Assembly: GCF_019613955.1 (NCBI RefSeq)
Contig: NZ_CP080443.1
Location: 2,086,001 to 2,150,000 of the forward strand
Source of the DNA: Chryseobacterium sp. LJ668
Lineage (GTDB): Bacteria > Bacteroidota > Bacteroidia > Flavobacteriales > Weeksellaceae
Direction of reading: 5' to 3'
Length of the DNA: 64,000 nucleotides
This document shows, one piece after another, positions 7,778 through 16,380 of this stretch (position 1 is its first letter; each line of letters begins with the position of its first letter). A model generated the notes under the pieces. That model did not search any database. It was not told the origin of the DNA and saw nothing but the letters and a program-made list of their open reading frames with translations. Made by a program: the position numbers and the translations under genes.

Positions 7778-9214
7778 ATGAAAAAAAATCTTTTTTTGGT
7801 TGCTGCTATAGCTTTAATGACAATTCATTCCTGTCAGGACAGTGACGAAATTGCCAGTGAAAACCCTCAGAAGTTAGAAGTTCACGACAGAACTGTTAAT
7901 GTTACTACCCACGATGGTAAACCTTTCAGCACGGGAAAAAACAACTCGTCCAATGGAAAATTTGTTTCCGGTGCAGGCGGCGGAGTGATGATGCAGGGTT
8001 TTTACTGGGATGTTCCTGCCGGCGGAACCTGGTGGAATACCGTGACAGGCAAAGTTACAGACTGGTCAAATGCAGGAATAAGTGCTGTTTGGTTACCTCC
8101 CGCTTCAAAAGCGCAAAACGGGCAGTATTCTATGGGATACGATCCTACCGATTATTATGATTTTGGAAACTTTAACCAAAATGGAAGCATCGAAACACGT
8201 TTTGGGTCAAAAACCGAATTGGAAGCATTGATTACAAAGGCACACACAGAAAATATGCAGGTTTACGCTGATATTGTAATCAATCATAACAGCGGTGGTC
8301 AGTCGCAAGTTAATCCGTTTACAGGAACAAGCACATGGACAGATTTTTCCGGTGTCGCTTCAGGTAAATTTCAAAGAAGTTATCATGATTTTTACAAAAA
8401 CTCTTACGGAAACAATGACGAAGGAGCTTTCGGAGGTTTTCCGGATTTGTGCCATGCCAATCCTTATGTACAAAACTGGCTTTGGGAGCGTGAAGATTCG
8501 GTAGGGAAATATTACAAAAACGTTATGAAATTTGACGGTTGGAGATTTGATTATGTTAAAGGTTTCGGACCTTGGGTTGTCAATACCTGGAACAATAATA
8601 TCGGCGGGTTTTCCGTTGGAGAATTATGGGATTCAAATGTAAATACCCTTGAATGGTGGGCAAACAGCGCAAATAGTTCGGTCTTCGATTTTGCAGCTTA
8701 CTATAAAATGGATGAAGCTTTTGACAATGGGAATCTCAATGCTCTTAATGATGATATGATGTGGAAAAGAAATCCGTATAAAGCCGTAACCTTCGTTGCC
8801 AATCACGATACGGATGTCATCAGCAATAAAATGCTTGCGTATGCTTATATTTTGACTCATGAGGGTTATCCTACCATTTTTTACCGCGATTATGAAGAAT
8901 GGTTAAACAAAGAGAGATTAAATAACCTGATCTGGATTCACAATAACAAAGCAACAGGGAATACGTCAATTCTGTATACTGATAATGATGAATATATTGC
9001 CAGAAGAAATGGCTACAACGGTAATCCGGGATTGGTTGTTTACATCAATAATTCTTCAAACTGGCAGGAAAGGTGGATTCAGACCAACTGGGCGAGTCAG
9101 CAGATCAAAGACTTTACGGGCCATTCGTCATGGTATCCTACAACACAGGGTGATAAATGGGTGAAGATTCAATGTGCACCACACAGCTATACAGTTTGGT
9201 CATTAAATCAATAA
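7778..9214 (+). CDS. Lipoprotein alpha-amylase (GH13)
   Basis: The 478-residue enzyme begins with a lipoprotein signal (lipobox IHSC, Cys19) and so is probably membrane-anchored outside the cytoplasm. The GH13 barrel shows GFYWD near residue 75, region I DIVINH (165-170), region II GWRFDYVKGF with nucleophile Asp258, region III GELWD with acid/base Glu282, and region IV ANHDTD with Asp344. The short barrel with GGFPDL and a small C-terminal beta domain resembles archaeal/plant-type amylases. It would hydrolyse internal alpha-1,4 bonds of starch or glycogen. It stands alone, without SusCD genes nearby. Confidence 0.93.
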   Translation: MKKNLFLVAAIALMTIHSCQDSDEIASENPQKLEVHDRTVNVTTHDGKPFSTGKNNSSNGKFVSGAGGGVMMQGFYWDVPAGGTWWNTVTGKVTDWSNAGISAVWLPPASKAQNGQYSMGYDPTDYYDFGNFNQNGSIETRFGSKTELEALITKAHTENMQVYADIVINHNSGGQSQVNPFTGTSTWTDFSGVASGKFQRSYHDFYKNSYGNNDEGAFGGFPDLCHANPYVQNWLWEREDSVGKYYKNVMKFDGWRFDYVKGFGPWVVNTWNNNIGGFSVGELWDSNVNTLEWWANSANSSVFDFAAYYKMDEAFDNGNLNALNDDMMWKRNPYKAVTFVANHDTDVISNKMLAYAYILTHEGYPTIFYRDYEEWLNKERLNNLIWIHNNKATGNTSILYTDNDEYIARRNGYNGNPGLVVYINNSSNWQERWIQTNWASQQIKDFTGHSSWYPTTQGDKWVKIQCAPHSYTVWSLNQ

Positions 9215-9218
9215 TTGA

Positions 9219-9247
9219 AAAAGGAGAGCATTTTTGCTCTCCTTTAT
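9219..9247. terminator. Bidirectional terminator
   Basis: A stem aaggagagca / tgctctcctt with a TTT loop has A and T runs on both sides. It serves the amylase gene and the converging DCC gene. Confidence 0.88.
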
Positions 9248-9248
9248 T

Positions 9249-9662
9249 TTATACCTCAATAAATTTTTTCTTTTGATGCTGATCCGGTAAAAAGCATTTT
9301 TGTGCAGAAAGCTTCATTCTGTTTTCTGAGATTTTATCATAAATTTTATCGCTTAAAAAAGCGGGAAGAAGTTTTCCAACTGCAGATAATTTATAAATTC
9401 CACCCAATAAATCTGCGATCTTCAGTACTGCCCGAGACTTGATCAGATAATAAGAATCTGGCTTCCAGAGATACATAGTATTGAATTGTTTGGTTTCCAG
9501 ACCTCTTTCAGAGAGAAATTTCTGCCCAAATTCAGACTGCAGCGAAGCAAACATGAACTGGTCATTTTTATCTCTTTCTAAAATCCACTGCACCCAAAAA
9601 TTACAGACTCCGCATTCTCCGTCAAAAAAGACAATATGTTTATCATTCCATTTTTCCTGCAT
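9249..9662 (-). CDS. DCC-family (DUF393) thiol-disulfide oxidoreductase-like protein
   Basis: The 137-residue protein carries the family signature DGECGVCNFWV (residues 14-24), with the CxxC expected for a thioredoxin-like redox site, followed by the typical FASLQSEFG segment. DCC proteins are predicted thiol-disulfide oxidoreductases of unknown partners. There is no signal peptide, so it is probably cytosolic. It lies 7 bp downstream of the haem-binding-domain gene, so the two form a small operon. Confidence 0.87.
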   Translation of the reverse strand: MQEKWNDKHIVFFDGECGVCNFWVQWILERDKNDQFMFASLQSEFGQKFLSERGLETKQFNTMYLWKPDSYYLIKSRAVLKIADLLGGIYKLSAVGKLLPAFLSDKIYDKISENRMKLSAQKCFLPDQHQKKKFIEV

Positions 9663-9669
9663 AATCCTA

Positions 9670-10134
9670 TTATTTTATTGCATTTTTTATCTTCGTTTCT
9701 TCTACCTCTCTTTTAAAGTATCTAATGAGGTCTGCTCTTTGTCTGTCATTGAGTTTAGCGTCCTGATGGCCGATATAATAGGATTCCAGAGGCATTTCTT
9801 TCTTTTCTATCATTTCAATGCACTCTTCCATCTTATGAATTTGTCTTTCTGGCTCGTAGGTTGCAAATATGGAGAAATTCAGGTGTTTTCTGCCTTCATC
9901 AACATGATTTTTTAAAAACCATGAAGATGGTGCAATGCTAGAATACCAGGGATATTTTGTTTCGTTTGAATGACAATCATAGCATGATGTTGCTATAATT
10001 TTAGAAACCGGCACCGGCGTATTTTTAATTTTCAAAAAATCCATTCCGGCATTGACTGGTGGATTAGTTTTGTCAATCGGGAAAAACTGAATCATGATAA
10101 ACGCAACCAAAAAAACCAGAAGTATTTTTTTCAT
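9670..10134 (-). CDS. Haem-binding domain protein with one CxxCH
   Basis: The 154-residue protein starts with a membrane helix or signal peptide (ILLVFLVAFIMIQFF). It contains a single CYDCH haem c attachment motif in the context ATSCYDCHSNETKYPWYS, which is characteristic of the Bacteroidota haem-binding domain family. The C-terminal half is helical (KLNDRQRADLIRYFKRE). It is likely an exported, membrane-tethered c-type cytochrome or haem protein. It is transcribed with the DCC-family gene downstream, suggesting a shared redox role that is not further defined. Confidence 0.85.
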   Translation of the reverse strand: MKKILLVFLVAFIMIQFFPIDKTNPPVNAGMDFLKIKNTPVPVSKIIATSCYDCHSNETKYPWYSSIAPSSWFLKNHVDEGRKHLNFSIFATYEPERQIHKMEECIEMIEKKEMPLESYYIGHQDAKLNDRQRADLIRYFKREVEETKIKNAIK

Positions 10135-10266
10135 AAAGTATTTTTAAAGATGATATATAAGTTTAAACATATCTCGTGCCTAAAGTCTAAAATTAGTGAA
10201 AAATAATGACTATCTATTTGTAGATAAGCTGTTTAGAATGATTTTAAATCTTAAATTTTAAAACCT

Positions 10267-10274
10267 TATCTTTG
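10267..10274 (+). promoter_or_regulatory. -7 box of the der promoter
   Basis: TATCTTTG followed by C matches the Bacteroidota -7 consensus. No TTTG is seen at the expected -33 distance. A leader of about 75 nt with two hairpins follows. Confidence 0.65.
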
Positions 10275-10283
10275 CAAAAAATT

Positions 10284-10343
10284 GGGCTCCAATAGTTGGA
10301 GTAACCCATTGATAATCTGATCCTGAGCATATCTCTAGGATTA
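10284..10343 (+). other. Two hairpins in the der leader
   Basis: Hairpin 1 (10284-10307) is GGG-CTCCAA, loop TAG, TTGGAG-taa-CCC. Hairpin 2 (10318-10343) is TGATCCT, a 12-nt loop, AGGATTA. Neither has a T-run. They lie between the -7 box and the der start codon. Confidence 0.45.
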
Positions 10344-10356
10344 TTAAACATTTTTT

Positions 10357-11667
10357 ATGTCAAATATTGTTGCAATCGTTGGGCGTCCCAACGTAGGAAA
10401 ATCCACACTTTTTAATCGTTTGCTTGAAAGAAGAGAAGCTATTGTAGATTCTACTTCTGGGGTAACCAGAGATCGTCATTACGGAAAATCTGACTGGAAT
10501 GGGGTAGAGTTTACCGTAATCGATACAGGTGGATATGACGTGAATAACGAAGACGTTTTTCAGGAAGAAATTTCAAAACAGGTACAGCTGGCAATTGATG
10601 AAGCGACGTCTATCATTTTTATGATGAACGTAGACGAAGGTCTTACAGAAACAGATCATGAGATCAATGAAATGCTGAGAAGATCAAAAAAGCCGGTATA
10701 TTTTGTTATCAATAAAGTAGATTCTACAAAAGAAGAATTGGCTGCTACAGAATTTTATCAGTTAGGAATTGAGAAATACTACACATTATCCTCTGCTACA
10801 GGTTCCGGTACGGGAGAGATCTTAGATGATATCGTCAAAGATTTCCCGACGACAGATTATAAAGACCCGTTTGAAGGTCTTCCGAAAATCACAATTGCAG
10901 GCCGTCCGAATGTAGGAAAATCTACTTTAACCAATGCATTGCTTGATACGGAAAGAAATATTGTAACCGATGTTGCAGGTACTACAAGAGATAGTATTCA
11001 GACGTTATACAATAAATTCGGACACGAGTTTGTTTTAGTAGATACTGCCGGGATGCGCCGTAAGTCTAAAGTAAATGAAGATCTGGAATTTTATTCTGTA
11101 ATGAGATCTATTCGTTCCATCGAGTTTTCTGATGTGGTCATTATCATGGTTGATGCAACTTTAGGTTGGGAATCTCAGGATATGAATATTTTTGGTCTTG
11201 CTCAGAAAAACAGAAAAGGAATCGTTATTGTAGTAAATAAATGGGATTTGGTTGAAGACAAGCATACCAATACCATCAGAGATTTTGAAAAATCAATCAG
11301 AGACAAAATCGGTCAGTTCAGCGATATTCCGATTCTTTTTGTTTCTGCTTTAACAAAGCAGAGAATCTTAAAAGCGGTTGAAATGGCCATGGTTGTTTAC
11401 GAGGACCGTAAGAAAAAAATCAAAACTTCAAAATTAAATGAAGTGATGCTTCCGATCTTTGAACGTACGCCGCCGCCTGCAAATAAAGGAAAATATATCA
11501 AAATCAAATATTGCGTACAGCTCCCAACGCCATCACCACAATTTGTATTCTTCTGTAATTTACCACAGTATGTGAAAGAAGCGTACAAAAGATTTACAGA
11601 AAATCAGCTGAGAAAAGAATTTGGCTTTACCGGAGTTCCTATTGAAGTGTATTTCAGACAAAAATAA
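10357..11667 (+). CDS. der: Ribosome biogenesis GTPase Der (EngA)
   Basis: Der is a tandem GTPase needed for late assembly of the 50S subunit. The 436-residue protein shows the first P-loop GRPNVGKST at residues 9-17 with DTGGYD (G3) and NKVD (G4), and a second near residue 180 with the same P-loop, DTAGMRRKS and NKWD. A KH-like C-terminal domain follows, ending in GFTGVPIEVYFRQK. This is the family's normal length and order. It is monocistronic, with its own promoter and a structured leader. Confidence 0.97.
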   Translation: MSNIVAIVGRPNVGKSTLFNRLLERREAIVDSTSGVTRDRHYGKSDWNGVEFTVIDTGGYDVNNEDVFQEEISKQVQLAIDEATSIIFMMNVDEGLTETDHEINEMLRRSKKPVYFVINKVDSTKEELAATEFYQLGIEKYYTLSSATGSGTGEILDDIVKDFPTTDYKDPFEGLPKITIAGRPNVGKSTLTNALLDTERNIVTDVAGTTRDSIQTLYNKFGHEFVLVDTAGMRRKSKVNEDLEFYSVMRSIRSIEFSDVVIIMVDATLGWESQDMNIFGLAQKNRKGIVIVVNKWDLVEDKHTNTIRDFEKSIRDKIGQFSDIPILFVSALTKQRILKAVEMAMVVYEDRKKKIKTSKLNEVMLPIFERTPPPANKGKYIKIKYCVQLPTPSPQFVFFCNLPQYVKEAYKRFTENQLRKEFGFTGVPIEVYFRQK

Positions 11668-11702
11668 TCGCAGTTACTTACGATTTACAATCATAAAAAT
11701 AA

Positions 11703-11736
11703 TTCCCTTTCAGCAATTTCTGAGAGGGATTTATTT
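11703..11736 (+). terminator. Terminator after der
   Basis: A 10-bp stem tccctttcag / ctgagaggga with one G-U pair and loop CAATTT is followed by a T-rich tail interrupted by A. Confidence 0.65.
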
Positions 11737-11772
11737 TATATTTCATAGTTTTGTTATCAGAATAATCAAATT

Positions 11773-12423
11773 ATGACTGTAGAGCTTTCTAAAACTTTTT
11801 CTTTAATTAATTCGTGGATTAACGAACTTCGAAATGTAGAAATTCAGAGTGACAGGATGAGATTCCGCAGAAATATGGAACGCATTGGTGAAATAGCCGC
11901 TTTTGAAATATCTAAAGATTTAGAAACAAAAGAAATTGAAATTCAGACCCCTTTGGATACTTTAAAAGTTAAGGAAATTGCAGTTCAGCCGGTAATTACA
12001 ACAATTTTGCGGGCAGGCGTTCCTTTATTTCAGGGCCTTTTGAATTATTTTGATAAAGCAGATTGTGGCTTTGTTGCAGCCTACAGAAAGCATGATGCCA
12101 ATGATTATTTTTCTATAAAACAGGATTATCTTACGTGTCCGAATATTGATAACAAACCTCTGATCGTTGCAGATCCTATGTTGGCAACCGGCGCTTCTCT
12201 TATTGAAGCCATAAAAGATCTTTTAACCAATGGGACACCTTCGCAACTGCACATTGTTGCTGCTATTGCTTCGAAGCAGGGAATTGAAACCATTGAAAAA
12301 ACATATCCGCAGGCAAAAATCTGGGTTGGAACCATCGATGAAAATTTAACAGCAAAAGGCTATATTACTCCCGGATTGGGTGATGCGGGAGATTTAAGTT
12401 ACGGTGAAAAGCTTCAGAGATAA
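11773..12423 (+). CDS. upp: Uracil phosphoribosyltransferase
   Basis: Upp salvages uracil to UMP using PRPP, in the cytosol. The 216-residue length fits. The PRPP-binding segment is VADPMLATGASLIEAI, and the uracil-binding C-terminal region reads KGYITPGLGDAGDLSYG, with the conserved GlyAspAla-Gly-Asp motif. The TILRAGVPL segment near residue 80 is also typical. It converges with the hydrolase gene; only 3 bp separate the stops and I see no hairpin between them. Confidence 0.96.
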   Translation: MTVELSKTFSLINSWINELRNVEIQSDRMRFRRNMERIGEIAAFEISKDLETKEIEIQTPLDTLKVKEIAVQPVITTILRAGVPLFQGLLNYFDKADCGFVAAYRKHDANDYFSIKQDYLTCPNIDNKPLIVADPMLATGASLIEAIKDLLTNGTPSQLHIVAAIASKQGIETIEKTYPQAKIWVGTIDENLTAKGYITPGLGDAGDLSYGEKLQR

Positions 12424-12426
12424 CTA

Positions 12427-13122
12427 TTAAGACAAATTCCAAAAATCTTTCATCAGGTTAATCAATAACTCAGACCGTACTTTTTCTATCGGATGTTTCG
12501 TGTCGGGAAGTATAGCCAATTTTGAGTTAGGTAGAGTTCTAAAAACTTCGACACTTTCCTCAATATTGACCATATTATCCTGATCACCGACCATTATTTG
12601 AACAGGGACTTTGATTGCGGCTAGAACCTGACTTTTCAACGGTGGATTTTTACCCAAAGAAATCATCATTTGAGCAATAGCAGGAAGCAATTGTTTCCAT
12701 TTTGAACCATGTTGAATTTCAAGCTGGTTTGCATACTTTGGGATTTTTTCTGCAATGACATCAGGATTCAGCATTTTACTTTCTTTTAAAGCTTGTTCCT
12801 CACTCCAGTTAAATTTTGTCCCCAAAGTCATGATAGAATGTACTTTCTCAGGATTCGCCGAAGCATAGCAAAGCGCAACATAACCACCCATGCTGTGTCC
12901 GAAAACATAGGCATCATCAATGTTTTCTTTTTCGATAAATTCTGCCAGTTCACGAGTGTATTTTTCAATCGTAATTCCGTTTTCGTCTAAATCAACGTTA
13001 CCGTGTCCTGAAAATAAAGGAGTGTAAATGTTGAAATATACTGAAAGCTTTTCCTGATACAATTTAAACAGATCACTGTGACCCAAAGCGCCATGCAGTA
13101 ATATGAGATTTTTCATAGCCAT
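12427..13122 (-). CDS. Alpha/beta-fold hydrolase
   Basis: The 231-residue protein has the alpha/beta hydrolase pattern: LLHGALG oxyanion segment near residue 8, nucleophile elbow GHSMGG (Ser about 96), acid Asp in MVGDQDNMV and catalytic His in PDTKHPIEK. No signal peptide is present, so it is cytosolic. The substrate is unknown; small esters or thioesters are possible. The second Met (13116) could be the true start. It lies 49 bp downstream of the comF-like gene on the same strand. Confidence 0.88.
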   Translation of the reverse strand: MAMKNLILLHGALGHSDLFKLYQEKLSVYFNIYTPLFSGHGNVDLDENGITIEKYTRELAEFIEKENIDDAYVFGHSMGGYVALCYASANPEKVHSIMTLGTKFNWSEEQALKESKMLNPDVIAEKIPKYANQLEIQHGSKWKQLLPAIAQMMISLGKNPPLKSQVLAAIKVPVQIMVGDQDNMVNIEESVEVFRTLPNSKLAILPDTKHPIEKVRSELLINLMKDFWNLS

Positions 13123-13171
13123 AGTTTTCCTGGAAAATTAGCAAAAAGATTTCAGATAAGAAAAAATTAAA

Positions 13172-13822
13172 TCATTCATCCATTGCCATAACGAGCACGC
13201 TCACCTTATTACCTTTTTGTAGGATTTCCCATGCAATCGTAGAAAGCGTATTTCCGGTAGTGAAAACATCATCAATCAGCAATACATGTTGATTTGAAAT
13301 ACTTTTGGTTAAAGAAAATGTATTTTGGGTTTCAAGACGGTGCTTTTTATCTTTTAATGCCTGAGCTTTAGAGTAATGATTTCTCTTCAACAAGTCATGG
13401 TCATAAGGAATATTATAAAATTCAGACAGGGTTTTGGTAAACAGGTGCAATTGATTGTAGCCTCTCTCTTTTTCCTTTTTGGGATGAAGAGGAACGCTTA
13501 CCAAAAGATCTGGCTTCATATTTTTAAATTCTAACCTTTCCGTTATCCATTCGGCAAGAATCTTTCCTGTTTTTTCACGACCTCGGTATTTAAGTTCATG
13601 AATGATTTTTCTGCTTAAATTTTCCTGTTCAAACTGCATCAAAGCATATGCTTGCTCGATAGGAAATAGTAATTTACATTTTTCTTTTAAGCTGTTATCT
13701 GAAAAATAATCAAAATGGGTAAAGTGAATTTGTTGAAAACATATAGTACAGACCAGTAAATCACCCTCGATAATTCTATTGCAGCGAATGCACCGGTTTG
13801 GGAAAAATAAATCTAAAATCAT
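13172..13822 (-). CDS. ComF family phosphoribosyltransferase-like protein
   Basis: The 216-residue protein starts with two CxxC pairs (CIRC and CTIC, residues 11-29) that would form the zinc finger of ComF proteins. The phosphoribosyltransferase domain has the PRPP loop VLLIDDVFTTGNT near the C-terminus. ComF/GntX proteins help DNA uptake in competent bacteria, possibly with a helicase/translocase; whether this strain is competent is not shown. Length and order are normal for the family. Confidence 0.9.
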   Translation of the reverse strand: MILDLFFPNRCIRCNRIIEGDLLVCTICFQQIHFTHFDYFSDNSLKEKCKLLFPIEQAYALMQFEQENLSRKIIHELKYRGREKTGKILAEWITERLEFKNMKPDLLVSVPLHPKKEKERGYNQLHLFTKTLSEFYNIPYDHDLLKRNHYSKAQALKDKKHRLETQNTFSLTKSISNQHVLLIDDVFTTGNTLSTIAWEILQKGNKVSVLVMAMDE

Positions 13823-13905
13823 TTGTGTTGTTTACAGATAAATTTAATAAAAATTTCAATACATAAGCATACCTATTGAAATTCCAATTTTCTGATCAAA
13901 TTCTC

Positions 13906-13920
13906 TATCTTTGCACCATG
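13906..13920 (+). promoter_or_regulatory. -7 box abutting the queD start codon
   Basis: TATCTTTG at 13906-13913 is separated from the ATG at 13918 by only CACC. Transcription from this box would start at or next to the A of the ATG, predicting a leaderless mRNA. Confidence 0.6.
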
Positions 13921-14364
13921 ATACGTATTACAAAAATTTTTACATTCGAGACAGCTCATGTATTGTACAATTATGATGGGAAATGTAAAAATATGCACGG
14001 GCATTCTTACAAACTTTTCGTTACCGTAAAGGGCAAACCGATCAATGATCTGGATAATCCCAAAAACGGAATGGTGGTAGATTTTGGAGATATCAAAACG
14101 ATTGTAAAATCTGAAATTGTGGATGTCTGGGATCATTCTGTATTAATCAATGGGGTTTCTCCGCACAGAGAAATGGGTGAAGAATTGGAAGCTAAGGGTC
14201 AGAAAGTCATTTATTGCAACTTTCAGCCAACTTGTGAGAATATGTTGTATGCAATAGCCGCAAAAATTAAAACCAAGCTTCCTGCTGACGTTTCTTTAGC
14301 TTATCTTAAGCTTCATGAGACTGAAAACTCTTATGGAGAATGGTTTGCAGAAGATAATCAATAA
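13918..14364 (+). CDS. queD: 6-carboxytetrahydropterin synthase-like (QueD/PTPS family)
   Basis: The family converts dihydroneopterin triphosphate to 6-carboxytetrahydropterin for queuosine/7-deazaguanine synthesis, or to 6-pyruvoyl-tetrahydropterin in the biopterin branch. I start at the ATG at 13918 (148 residues) because MIRITKIFTFETAH is the family N-terminus. Zinc ligands are His in FETAH and the HGH of MHGHSY; the catalytic Cys is in GKCKNMHGH. Other signatures are GMVVDF, WDHSVLI and LHETENSYGEW. It precedes lpxH by 24 bp. Confidence 0.9.
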   Translation: MIRITKIFTFETAHVLYNYDGKCKNMHGHSYKLFVTVKGKPINDLDNPKNGMVVDFGDIKTIVKSEIVDVWDHSVLINGVSPHREMGEELEAKGQKVIYCNFQPTCENMLYAIAAKIKTKLPADVSLAYLKLHETENSYGEWFAEDNQ

Positions 14365-14388
14365 TTTTTCTGAATTTAATATAGAAAA

Positions 14389-15162
14389 GTGCTAAAAACA
14401 ACCATCAATTTAGAACCCGGAAAAAAAGTATATTTTGCTTCTGATCAGCATTTTGGTGCGCCAGATCCGAAACAAAGTAAAATTCGGGAAGAAAAATTTA
14501 TCCGTTGGATGAATGAGATCAAAGAAGATGCTCAGGTTTTATTTCTGATGGGTGATCTATTTGATTTTTGGCACGAATGGAAGCACGTCATTCCAAAAGG
14601 ATATGTGCGGGTTCTCGGCAAAATAGCAGAGTTGAAAGACAGTGGAGTTCACGTTTATTTTTTTGTGGGAAATCATGATCTTTGGATGAAAGATTACCTG
14701 GAAGAAGAAATAGGATGTACGGTTTTTTACAAAAAACAATATTTTGAGATTGCCGGAAAACAGTTTTTACTGGCGCATGGTGACGGTTTGGGACCAGGTG
14801 ACAAAGGATATAAAAGAATGAAAAAAGTCTTTACAAATCCTGTTGCTCAATGGTTTTTCAAATGGCTGCATCCTGATATTGCAATGAAAGTTGCCTTATA
14901 TATGTCTCAGAAAAATAAAATGATTTCGGGAGATGAAGACAAAGCATTTTTAGGAGAGGATAAAGAGTTTCTGATTATTTATTCAAAAGAAAAACTTAAA
15001 ACTGAAAAAATAGATTACTTTATCTATGGTCATCGTCATTTGCCCATGGTCTTAAATTTAAATCAAACTTCAAAATATATCAATCTTGGAGACTGGATTT
15101 CTTATTTTACTTACGGGGTTTTTCAAAAAGATTTTGAATTGAAAACTTTTGAGCATAAATAA
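14389..15162 (+). CDS. lpxH: UDP-2,3-diacylglucosamine diphosphatase
   Basis: LpxH cleaves UDP-2,3-diacylglucosamine to lipid X, the fourth step of lipid A synthesis, at the inner membrane. The 257-residue protein has the calcineurin-like metal-binding series: SDQHFG (residues 18-23), GDLFDFW, GNHDLW, HGDG and GHRHLP. It begins with GTG at 14389, 24 bp after queD, so both probably share a promoter. Length matches the LpxH-like branch in Bacteroidota. Confidence 0.92.
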   Translation: MLKTTINLEPGKKVYFASDQHFGAPDPKQSKIREEKFIRWMNEIKEDAQVLFLMGDLFDFWHEWKHVIPKGYVRVLGKIAELKDSGVHVYFFVGNHDLWMKDYLEEEIGCTVFYKKQYFEIAGKQFLLAHGDGLGPGDKGYKRMKKVFTNPVAQWFFKWLHPDIAMKVALYMSQKNKMISGDEDKAFLGEDKEFLIIYSKEKLKTEKIDYFIYGHRHLPMVLNLNQTSKYINLGDWISYFTYGVFQKDFELKTFEHK

Positions 15163-15359
15163 AAAAATTACCTCCTGAGAGGTAATTCCTGTATAACACT
15201 TTCTAAGGCTGCTATATATAATCCATATTCCGTAGATTAAATTGTAATAATCTGACCATATTTTAATTCTGTGTTGTGACTACAGCTTTGAAATTAAAAT
15301 CGGATTTCCTAAATGATTCAAAATGAATCAATAAGGCTTAAAAATTATTTTAAAATAAA
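15163..15359. other. Intergenic region with one hairpin
   Basis: A hairpin attacctc / gaggtaat at about 15168-15187 lies directly after lpxH. It has an A-run before it and no T-run after it, so it looks like a better terminator for the minus strand. The rest holds no recognisable promoter or gene. Confidence 0.4.
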
Positions 15360-16355
15360 TTGAAAAGTATATTTGACATAAAGACCGAACAGGAATTTCT
15401 GGATGTAGTACTGGCGACTTTTCGGTATCAATACAAAAATATTGAGGTGTACGGGAAATTTGTGGATTACCTGAATATTAATGTTGAGGAAGTTAATTCG
15501 CTGGGAAAAATTCCATTCTTACCAATTGAAATGTTCAAAAACCACAAAATTTTAGATCAAAACATTTCAACAGATTTATATTTTCAGAGTTCGGGAACGA
15601 CGCAGATGAATTTGTCAAAACATTTTATTGCAGACGACAATCTTTATCAGGAAAGTATTTATAAAAGTTTCGAACAGTTTATTGGAAAACCTGAAGATTT
15701 CGTATTTTTAGGTCTGCTGCCAAGTTATCTCGAAAAGCAGAATTCATCATTAATTTACATGGTAGATTATTTGATGAAGAAATCCGGCAAACCCGAGAAT
15801 GGCTATTTTCTATACAATCATCAAGATTTATTGAAGCTTTTAAATGTTTTAAAAGATAAAAAAGTTATTCTTTTCGGAGTATCTTTTGCGCTGTTAGATT
15901 TTCTCGACTTTTATCATTCTGAACAAAGTGAAGAATCTCTGACTGCTCGACAGAACTTAATAATCATTGAAACCGGAGGAATGAAAGGCCGCAAAGAAGA
16001 AATGACAAAAGATGAGCTCCTTACAATTCTCCAGAAGGGTTTTCAGACCCAGAAAATATATTCAGAATATTCTATGACAGAGCTGCTTTCACAGGCATAT
16101 TCTTTAGGTGAAAATGTGTACGAATGCCCAAATTGGATGCGGGTTTTAGTAAGAAATGTGGAAGATCCATTCAACTATGAAACTGCCGGAAAAACCGGGG
16201 CGATTAATATCATCGACTTGGCAAATATCCATTCATGTTCGTTTATTGCGACACAGGATTTAGGCAAATTACTATCAGAGAATGAGAAAAAATTTCAGGT
16301 TTTAGGAAGAATTGATCATTCGGATATTCGCGGATGCAGTTTATTGGTGAGTTAA
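15360..16355 (+). CDS. LuxE-like acyl-protein synthetase/acyltransferase
   Basis: The 331-residue protein belongs to the LuxE family, adenylate-forming enzymes that activate fatty acids and transfer them to a protein Cys. Typical signs are PFLPIEMFKNHKI, FQSSGTT (near residue 76), VFLGLLPSYLEK, LIIIETGGMKGR and YSMTELLSQAY. It starts with TTG at 15360; the first ATG would lose conserved sequence. No lux genes are nearby, so bioluminescence is not implied; acylation in envelope lipid or polysaccharide metabolism is more plausible. A dispersed repeat is translated in frame near residues 185-197 (HSEQSEESL). Confidence 0.8.
   Translation: MKSIFDIKTEQEFLDVVLATFRYQYKNIEVYGKFVDYLNINVEEVNSLGKIPFLPIEMFKNHKILDQNISTDLYFQSSGTTQMNLSKHFIADDNLYQESIYKSFEQFIGKPEDFVFLGLLPSYLEKQNSSLIYMVDYLMKKSGKPENGYFLYNHQDLLKLLNVLKDKKVILFGVSFALLDFLDFYHSEQSEESLTARQNLIIIETGGMKGRKEEMTKDELLTILQKGFQTQKIYSEYSMTELLSQAYSLGENVYECPNWMRVLVRNVEDPFNYETAGKTGAINIIDLANIHSCSFIATQDLGKLLSENEKKFQVLGRIDHSDIRGCSLLVS
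15913..15957 (+). repeat. Dispersed repeat copy inside the LuxE-like gene
   Basis: The segment around cattctgaacaaagtgaag matches a short repeat that I recognise from intergenic regions of many flavobacterial genomes. Here it is inside a coding sequence without breaking the frame. Confidence 0.55.
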
Positions 16356-16380
16356 GTTTAGTTTTAAAAAGAATTACAAA

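Noticed and set aside
12424..12426. Terminator between upp and the convergent hydrolase
   Set aside because: The stop codons are 3 bp apart and no hairpin is visible in the adjacent sequence.
15168..15187. Strong plus-strand terminator after lpxH
   Set aside because: The hairpin has no T-run after it; A residues precede it, so it suits the minus strand, where no gene ends.
15360..16355. LuxE homology as evidence for bioluminescence
   Set aside because: No luxA, B, C or D genes are nearby, and LuxE-like enzymes occur widely in non-luminous Bacteroidota.
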